This document shows positions 5,965 to 10,525 of a stretch of DNA of 10,525 nt, piece after piece. Positions within the stretch are counted from its first letter, which is position 1; every line of letters starts with the position of its first letter. A program made the position numbers and the translations under genes. Source of the stretch: CAXGUU01 sp964012875 (GTDB lineage Bacteria; Pseudomonadota; Gammaproteobacteria; Ga0077536); NCBI GenBank assembly GCA_964012875.1, contig CAXGUU010000106.1:1-10525 (forward strand). Direction: 5' to 3'. The notes below the pieces were generated by a model. The model worked only from the letters and a program-made list of their open reading frames with translations, ran no database searches and had not been told where the DNA came from.

Positions 5965-6897
5965 ATGTCTAACCTCATCCTTCACCATTACGACTTCTCC
6001 AACTTCTCGGAAAAGGTTCGCCTGGTCCTGGGTCTCAAGCACTTGTCGTGGTCGTCAGTAACGATTCCAGCTTACGAACCCAAACCCGATTACACGCCGT
6101 TGACGGCTGGCTACCGTCGCACTCCGGCGCTGCAGATCGGCGCTGATATTTACTGCGACACCCGCCTGATTATCGAAGAACTCGAAAGACGCTATCCGGC
6201 ATCTTCGATTTACCCGGATACTTCGGCGGCGACGCGTGCCCATTGTGACGCCCTGATTTGTTGGGCGGAGCAGAGCCTCATGCGGCCTTTAGCCCTGTAC
6301 ATTACAGGTACCCGCGCGGACGCGTTTCCAGACGCTTTTCACGCCGATCGAGCGCGACTGCACGGCAAACCACAGCCATCGGTTGCTCAGGTTAAGGCGT
6401 CTGCCGCGAAGTACCAGGCACAAACTGAAATTCAGCTGCAATGGCTGGATGCACTGCTGTCGCATGGTGGCGATTATGTGCTGCCGGAGGGCATCAGTGT
6501 CGCTGATTTCGCCTTGTACGAAGCGCCGTGGTTCTTGCGCGTGATAACCGGCCAGGACACCATCTATCCGGAGCTGGCCCGGGTGCAGTCGTGGGCCGCG
6601 CGAATCGAGGCGGTCGGTCATGGTATGGCTACGGAAATCGATGCCGAAGGCGCCATTGCCGAGGCCCGTGACGCCGACCCTGCAGCGGTGATCCGGGGCG
6701 TTGAAGCGAATCCTGAAGGTCTCAAGCCAGGCGAGCCCGTTATCATCACGCCGTTCGATCAGCATTCACCCGCGATTGGCGAACTTGTCAGTATGAACCG
6801 CGAGCAAATCACGATCGCGAGTACCCATCCGCGGACGTCGCGCATACACGTGCATTTCCCGCGTTTCGGCTATCGGGTAGGACGGGCGCGGCACTGA
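5965..6897 (+). CDS. Glutathione S-transferase-like protein with C-terminal extension
   Basis: A 310-residue protein, well over the usual 200-230 for a GST. The thioredoxin domain begins LILHHYDFSNFSEKVRL, with Ser12 or Ser15 at the usual catalytic position. RRTPALQIG contains the cis-proline Pro54, and the segment YCDTRLIIEEL has Asp65-Thr66 where most GSTs have Glu-Ser. A helical C-terminal domain follows (about 90-215) with the N-capping motif SVADFALYEAPW. Residues from about 220 to 310 form an extra domain rich in beta-prone segments (EPVIITPFDQ, GELVSMNREQITIAS, RIHVHFPRFGYRV) whose function I do not know. It starts 27 bases after pcaD on the same strand, with no clear ribosome binding site. 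A role in detoxifying or processing a catabolic intermediate is plausible from context only; a GST fold with a different activity is equally possible. Confidence 0.83.
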   Translation: MSNLILHHYDFSNFSEKVRLVLGLKHLSWSSVTIPAYEPKPDYTPLTAGYRRTPALQIGADIYCDTRLIIEELERRYPASSIYPDTSAATRAHCDALICWAEQSLMRPLALYITGTRADAFPDAFHADRARLHGKPQPSVAQVKASAAKYQAQTEIQLQWLDALLSHGGDYVLPEGISVADFALYEAPWFLRVITGQDTIYPELARVQSWAARIEAVGHGMATEIDAEGAIAEARDADPAAVIRGVEANPEGLKPGEPVIITPFDQHSPAIGELVSMNREQITIASTHPRTSRIHVHFPRFGYRVGRARH

Positions 6898-6952
6898 GCG
6901 CCGTTTCGCGCTAATGAGCCGGATCAGCCGAAGCTCACGCGCCGGTGCAGCG

Positions 6953-7675
6953 ATGAGACCAGCGCCGGTTTTGTGTCTGCTTACGATGTTGTTCGGGTTC
7001 GCATGCTTCGCAGGCGCGAGCGAGCCGGCACTAAGCGATCTTTTTATCGAACAATTCAGACGGGGGCCGCTGCGGGCAGACGACATTCAAATCACGATCG
7101 ATCACCGCCGAGACCGCGGGTCCGGAATGAATCTCAAGATTGAGAAAATCGCGATCGATGCTTTCAAACAGACCATCGACAACCTGCATGGCAGTTGCGA
7201 CGCGCTTGAGCTGGACCTCCGCAGTATCAGGTGCGGACGGTTGCAATTAGCCCTGGCTATCAACGAGCAGGTTTATGCATTGACCGGTAGTGTCGAGTAC
7301 AAGGTCGCAACGGGAATGATGCGGGCGCTGTTCGCGCGCTCCGGTAATGATGCGGCGCAAATAACAGTGATCCTGGATAGCCGCGCCAATGACCGTCGGC
7401 TTGAGGTCGAAGTCGACGCGCCACAGCTCGAAATCTTCTCCGACATGCTGCCGGAATTCGACATCTATGCCGGGGCGCTGAAATTGGAGTTGGGTTTTTA
7501 CCCGGGTCTGCATCCACGTCTGGATACGGCGATCGGTATTCGGGGACTCGCCTGGAGTAACGGTGACGGTACGCGCGCCGCCGAGCAGGCCGCTGATCGG
7601 AGCATCGACGAAGTACGTGGCGAATCCGAGTTCGATAGCGGCGCCGATGTGGGGGCCAGCGCCGTTACGCCGCTC
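6953..7675 (+). pseudogene. Probable truncated YdbH-like (AsmA-like) envelope protein remnant
   Basis: The start at 6953 gives a signal peptide (MRPAPVLCLLTMLFGFACFA, likely cut near AGA-SEP). An upstream ATG at 6914 would add 13 polar residues in front of it. The mature part alternates hydrophobic and polar residues in beta-strand fashion: LKIEKIAIDAF, CDALELDLRSIRC, YALTGSVEYK, LEVEVDAPQLEIF, ALKLELGFYPGL, GIRGLAWSNGDGT. This resembles the N-terminal part of YdbH, a long AsmA-like protein (close to 900 residues) that helps move phospholipid between the inner and outer membranes. Only about 210 residues are recognisable. An acidic stretch of low complexity then leads directly into YdbL-like sequence, so the bulk of ydbH and all of ynbE appear deleted. 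The YdbH assignment rests on architecture and on the adjacent ydbL; an unrelated short secreted protein is possible. The frame itself is open to the TGA at 8099-8101. Confidence 0.5.
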
Positions 7676-8073
7676 GTGCATCGCCTGTTTGCACGAGTGT
7701 TCGATGTCATTATCCCTGCGGCCAACGCCCAGGTGAACTTTGATACGACCTCTCCCGCCTCTCGCGCGCTCGAGCAATCACTCAAAAAGCGCTTTCCGAA
7801 AGTTAAGCCCGCACCTCGATTCCGGCGCTATCGGGCTGACGGCAGCCGGCTTACCGGACATTCGCGATGCCAATGCGGTGCCATTGAAAGCGCGCAACGC
7901 GCTGCGGCAGCTTGTGACCCAGCAGAACACCGACTGGGAAAGGAAATTGCTCGAATCAACGGTCATGCGGAACGGATCGACCATATTCGGCAAGTGTTTG
8001 CCAAGCGCTGGGTGGCCAAGGCAGACCCGGTTGGTACTACCGCGACAACGGCGGCAACTGGCAACAGAAGTAG
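7676..8073 (+). pseudogene. ydbL: YdbL family (DUF1318) protein, multiply frameshifted
   Basis: Translation must switch frame three times to follow the family. From the possible GTG start it gives HRLFARVFDVIIPAANAQ, a signal peptide spoiled by an Asp, then SRALEQSLKKRFPKVKPA. After one extra base near 7813-7815 it gives LDSGAIGLTAAG and DANAVPLKARNALRQLV. After a shift near 7937-7946 it gives EIARINGHAERIDHIRQVF and AKRWVAKADP. After a one-base loss near 8028-8031 it ends WYYRDNGGNWQQK and TAG at 8071-8073. The closing pattern (ANGHxxW-like helix, RWVAKADPGWYYRD, GxWxxK) is the YdbL signature. YdbL is periplasmic and acts with YdbH and the lipoprotein YnbE in E. coli. The corrected length (about 131 residues) is normal for the family. 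The gene is not functional as sequenced. Confidence 0.8.
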
Positions 8074-8100
8074 GCAGCCCCCCGGGTCAGGCCGGCTCTG

Positions 8101-8826
8101 ATGATGCTCGGTCCGACTGATATTGTCGCGGCTGCCGCAATCGTTTTCGCCGCGACGATCGTGCACGCGAGTTTTGGGTTTGGCACGGCGCTGGTGGCGA
8201 TGCCGCTCCTGGTCAGCCGGTTCGGGCTCGATATCGCCACGCCCCTGGTCGGACTGTGCGCGCTGACCACGGTATGCATCGTGTTATCGACCCAGCGGAG
8301 TCATGCTGATTTTCGCGCCGCGGGACTGCTCTTGACTGCCTCCCTGTTCGGCCTGCCGCTCGGACTCTACTTCATTAAAGCTGTATATGGTCCGTGGCTG
8401 GAGTACATGCTGGGGGCCGTGATTGTCGCCTACAGCGGCTGGAACCTGCTGAGTCACCAATTACCCCGAATAGAATCCCGCGCTGTCGCCTGCGTCTGCG
8501 GATTTCTGAGCGGTCTGTTGGGCGGTGCCTATAACACCAATGCGCCACCGGTCGTCATTTATGGTGCGCTTGCTCACTGGGACGCACAGAAATTCAGAGC
8601 AACCCTGCAGGGCTTCTTTCTTCCGAGCGCGATCATTATTTGCGCCGGACATGCTGCGACCGGGCTATGGACAGCAGACGTCTTTAAATTATTGTTGTGG
8701 TCTGTGCCAGCGATTGTCGGCGCTAACGTACTCGGCGCATACATCGCCTCGAAAATTGATCCGACACGCTACGTGCGGACCTTGTACTGGGCCCTGATCG
8801 TACTCGGGCTGACGATGTTTTTCTGA
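8101..8826 (+). CDS. TSUP family permease (TauE/SafE, DUF81)
   Basis: Integral inner-membrane protein of 241 residues (240 if the second ATG at 8104 is used). About eight hydrophobic segments are visible near residues 6-24, 45-63, 73-92, 100-117, 127-157, 168-188, 194-216 and 224-241. The two half-repeats carry the family motifs: ASFGFGTALVAMPLL in the first helix pair, and GFLSGLLGGAYNTNAPPV followed by FRATLQGFF in the second. TSUP proteins move sulfite, sulfoacetate, sulfolactate or other small organic anions, often exporting them; the substrate cannot be told from sequence. The first ATG overlaps the stop of the fused remnant frame by one base and lies 27 bases after the authentic ydbL stop. 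It is intact, unlike its upstream neighbours. No sulfonate genes are nearby, although the ThDP enzyme could in principle be a sulfoacetaldehyde-type enzyme. Confidence 0.88.
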   Translation: MMLGPTDIVAAAAIVFAATIVHASFGFGTALVAMPLLVSRFGLDIATPLVGLCALTTVCIVLSTQRSHADFRAAGLLLTASLFGLPLGLYFIKAVYGPWLEYMLGAVIVAYSGWNLLSHQLPRIESRAVACVCGFLSGLLGGAYNTNAPPVVIYGALAHWDAQKFRATLQGFFLPSAIIICAGHAATGLWTADVFKLLLWSVPAIVGANVLGAYIASKIDPTRYVRTLYWALIVLGLTMFF

Positions 8827-8999
8827 CGAGCATGACGGTGGGCACCGGCGGTGGTATGTAACTTCTTCAAAGCGGGCCGGAAATGGGCGCGACAACCGGC
8901 GGCCTGACTTCAAATTCGGGACAGATGGATGCTAATCCTCTAATGATCGCGTCACGTTTACAGCCAATTCGACCAACTTACGAAAGTTTTCACGGGCGG

Positions 9000-9030
9000 T
9001 TAACATTAAGGCGCGCGTTTGGTGTAGATT
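9000..9030 (+). promoter_or_regulatory. Candidate sigma-70 promoter of gltA
   Basis: TTAACA at 9000-9005 matches the -35 consensus in five of six positions, and TAGATT at 9025-9030 matches the -10 in four of six. The spacer of 19 bases is longer than ideal. If real, transcription would start near 9037, leaving a leader of about 125 bases that begins with the strong hairpin at 9041-9062. Confidence 0.35.
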
Positions 9031-9040
9031 CTTGCGCGCC
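9010..9040. repeat. Inverted repeat spanning the candidate -10 box
   Basis: GGCGCGC at 9010-9016 and GCGCGCC at 9034-9040 are a perfect seven-base inverted repeat with a 17-base gap that contains the candidate -10 element. It could be an operator for a dimeric regulator or simply GC-rich coincidence. Confidence 0.4.
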
Positions 9041-9062
9041 CGGCGCATCGGGGGATGCGCCG
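9041..9062. repeat. Perfect nine-base-pair hairpin in the gltA leader
   Basis: CGGCGCATC at 9041-9049 pairs perfectly with GATGCGCCG at 9054-9062 around a GGGG loop. The stem is very GC-rich and stands 100 bases before the citrate synthase ATG. No T-run follows (TTCGACTCTGTT), so it is not a standard intrinsic terminator. It may be an operator palindrome, an mRNA-stabilising 5' stem or a regulatory leader. Confidence 0.55.
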
Positions 9063-9162
9063 TTCGACTCTGTTACAAGCAAACGTCGATAACCCGGACG
9101 ATGCGCGGTCGCGTTTGCTCGTGCAGGTGAAAAGGAATAGCAGAAACAGGACAAGCTTTGCG

Positions 9163-10461
9163 ATGAGTAATTCTAAAAATTCAGAAGCTACGATGACGAC
9201 ATCAGGCAGCGACTATGGCTTTCCGATTATGGAAGGTACCGTTGGGCCCAGCGTTATCGACATCTCGAAACTGTATGCCCAAACCGGACAATTCACATAC
9301 GATCCCGGTTTCACATCGACCGCCAGCTGCGAATCGAAGATTACCTATATCGATGGCGACGCCGGCGTACTGCTCTACCGCGGCATTCCGATTGACCAGA
9401 TCGCCGAGCAAAGCAATTTTGTCGAGACCGCCTATTTGCTGATGAATGGCGAGTTGCCGAATCAATCTGAATACGCCGAATTCGAGCACGCCATCACGCA
9501 CCACACCATGGTGCATGAACAACTCCACGACTTCTTCTCCGGCTTCCGCCGTGACGCCCATCCTATGGCGATCATGTGTGGTGTCGTCGGCGCTTTGTCG
9601 GCGTTCTACCACGACTCGACCGACATTAATGACCCGTACCAGCGTATGGTGGCAAGCCGCCGCCTTATCGCCAAAATGCCAACGATTGCCGCCATGGCTT
9701 TCAAGTATTCGGTCGGCCAGCCTTTCGTCTATCCGAGTAATGATCTCGATTACACGTCGAACTTCCTGAAAATGTGTTTCGCGGTGCCGGCGGAAGATTA
9801 CAAAGTCAACCCGGTGCTGTCGCGGGCGATGGATCGCATCTTTATTCTGCATGCCGACCACGAGCAAAACGCTTCGACCTCAACCGTCCGCCTCGCCAGT
9901 TCTTCCGGCGCCAACCCGTTCGCCTGCATCGCCGCCGGCATCGCCTGTCTGTGGGGCCCCGCGCACGGCGGCGCGAACGAAGCCGCGCTCAAGATGTTGT
10001 CGGAAATAGGTTCAGTCGATCGCATTCCCGAGTTCGTTAACAAGGCCAAGGACAAAAATGATCCTTTCCGCCTTATGGGTTTCGGGCACCGCGTTTACAA
10101 GAACTACGATCCGCGAGCGCGCGTCATGCAGCAGACCTGTCACGAGGTGTTGAACGAACTCGGCATTACCGACGACCCCCTGCTCGATGTCGCCATGGAA
10201 CTCGAAAAAATTGCGCTGTCCGATGAATACTTCATAGAGAAGAAGCTCTACCCCAATATCGATTTCTACTCCGGCATTACCTTGAAAGCGATGGGATTTC
10301 CGACCGACATGTTCACCGCCCTGTTCGCGCTCGCGCGCACCACCGGCTGGGTCGCTCAATGGAACGAGATGATCGAAGATCCGAGTCAACGTATCGGTCG
10401 CCCGCGGCAGCTATACACGGGCTATGGCCAGCGGGATTATGTGCCCCTCGATAAGCGGTGA
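9163..10461 (+). CDS. gltA: Citrate synthase (type II, hexameric Gram-negative form)
   Basis: Cytoplasmic TCA-cycle enzyme joining oxaloacetate and acetyl-CoA to citrate; 432 residues, against 427 in E. coli. Catalytic and binding residues are all present: LHADHEQNASTSTVR (His230, His233), the catalytic GPAHGGANEA (His268), GFGHRVYKNYDPR (His309) and PNIDFYSG (Asp367). The N-terminal beta-domain with YDPGFTSTASCESKITYIDG and the RGIPIDQIAE segment is the Gram-negative type that is typically inhibited by NADH. ATG at 9163 was chosen for length, with AGGA at 9148-9151 as a somewhat distant ribosome binding site; ATG at 9193 is an alternative. Its stop overlaps a following GTG start as GTGA. It is complete and shows no sign of decay. 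Regulation may involve the inverted repeats upstream. Confidence 0.97.
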   Translation: MSNSKNSEATMTTSGSDYGFPIMEGTVGPSVIDISKLYAQTGQFTYDPGFTSTASCESKITYIDGDAGVLLYRGIPIDQIAEQSNFVETAYLLMNGELPNQSEYAEFEHAITHHTMVHEQLHDFFSGFRRDAHPMAIMCGVVGALSAFYHDSTDINDPYQRMVASRRLIAKMPTIAAMAFKYSVGQPFVYPSNDLDYTSNFLKMCFAVPAEDYKVNPVLSRAMDRIFILHADHEQNASTSTVRLASSSGANPFACIAAGIACLWGPAHGGANEAALKMLSEIGSVDRIPEFVNKAKDKNDPFRLMGFGHRVYKNYDPRARVMQQTCHEVLNELGITDDPLLDVAMELEKIALSDEYFIEKKLYPNIDFYSGITLKAMGFPTDMFTALFALARTTGWVAQWNEMIEDPSQRIGRPRQLYTGYGQRDYVPLDKR

Positions 10462-10525
10462 GTGGCGCCGATATAGCCGCGAAATCGCGCTACTTCGACG
10501 ACTATAGTGTCGGTGACGTATTTGA
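10458..10525 (+). CDS. Start of a probable MaoC-family dehydratase, cut by the window edge
   Basis: A GTG at 10458-10460 overlaps the gltA stop (GTGA) and opens a frame reading MSGADIAAKSRYFDDYSVGD to the end of the window (22 codons). RYFDDYSVGDVF strongly resembles the opening of MaoC-like hydratases (Y-F-[ED]-D-[FY]-x-V-G-D), hot-dog-fold enzymes that hydrate enoyl-CoA or mesaconyl-CoA type substrates. The overlap suggests translational coupling with citrate synthase. Too little is visible to be sure. Confidence 0.5.
   Translation, partial: MSGADIAAKSRYFDDYSVGDVF

Larger units (their letters stand above)
8827..9162. other. Non-coding region upstream of citrate synthase
   Basis: No credible gene lies in these 336 bases. 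The open frame that continues upstream of the citrate synthase ATG to 9055 has no family sequence before residue MSNSK. The right half holds a candidate promoter and two adjacent inverted repeats, listed separately. No stem with a T-run follows the permease stop, so no intrinsic terminator is evident. Confidence 0.6.

Noticed and set aside
1217..8073. All frameshifts as sequencing or assembly errors
   Set aside because: The lesions include large deletions, in-frame stops and a gene-gene junction, and they fall only in five genes while neighbouring long genes are perfectly open. A single-base error at an individual site cannot be excluded without reads.
8838..8855. Short CACC-GGC-GGTG stem after the permease stop as a terminator
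   Set aside because: Only four base pairs and no T-run.
9202..9867. Long minus-strand open frame (221 codons) opposite citrate synthase
   Set aside because: It is antisense to a fully conserved gltA and shows no family motif; long antisense frames are common in GC-rich genes.

Overview
The window looks like chromosomal DNA of a GC-rich proteobacterium, most likely gammaproteobacterial. The grounds are an E. coli-type citrate synthase, a YfcG-type glutathione transferase, and a remnant of a YdbH/YdbL locus. Taxonomy cannot be narrowed further from sequence reading alone. There are no rRNA or tRNA genes, IS elements, CRISPR arrays or phage genes that I can see.

Left part (1-2992): a minus-strand group holds the C-terminal stub of an iron-containing alcohol dehydrogenase / maleylacetate reductase (1217-1383), an intact YfcG-like GST (497-1135, GTG start) and an intact plant-type [2Fe-2S] ferredoxin (151-480). 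Abutting the reductase stub and pointing the other way is a broken VOC-type extradiol ring-cleaving dioxygenase (1384-2291): its 5' end is missing, and it carries one frameshift and two in-frame TAG codons. An intact DsbA-fold 2-hydroxychromene-2-carboxylate isomerase homologue (2405-2992, minus) follows.

Middle (2993-6897): from a 114-bp divergent spacer the plus strand carries an acetolactate-synthase-like ThDP enzyme (3107-4732). Next is a luciferase-like monooxygenase reduced by a large internal deletion to its two ends (4782-5149). An intact 3-oxoadipate enol-lactonase, pcaD (5146-5937), overlaps that remnant by ATGA. A GST with a C-terminal extension (5965-6897) comes last. Together the genes from 151 to 6897 read as an aromatic/xenobiotic catabolic neighbourhood in which the ring-cleaving dioxygenase, the maleylacetate reductase and a flavin monooxygenase are dead, while the auxiliary genes remain intact.

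Right part (6953-10525): a likely remnant of the ydbH-ynbE-ydbL envelope lipid-transport locus (truncated ydbH joined to a multiply frameshifted ydbL, ynbE not visible) lies before an intact TSUP/TauE-family membrane permease. A 336-bp non-coding region with two inverted repeats then precedes citrate synthase (gltA). The window ends in the first codons of a probable MaoC-family dehydratase that overlaps the gltA stop codon.

The main story is reductive decay: five broken genes in about 10 kb, interleaved with intact ones, including a rearrangement junction between two oppositely oriented catabolic genes. I saw no clearly novel defence or mobile system.
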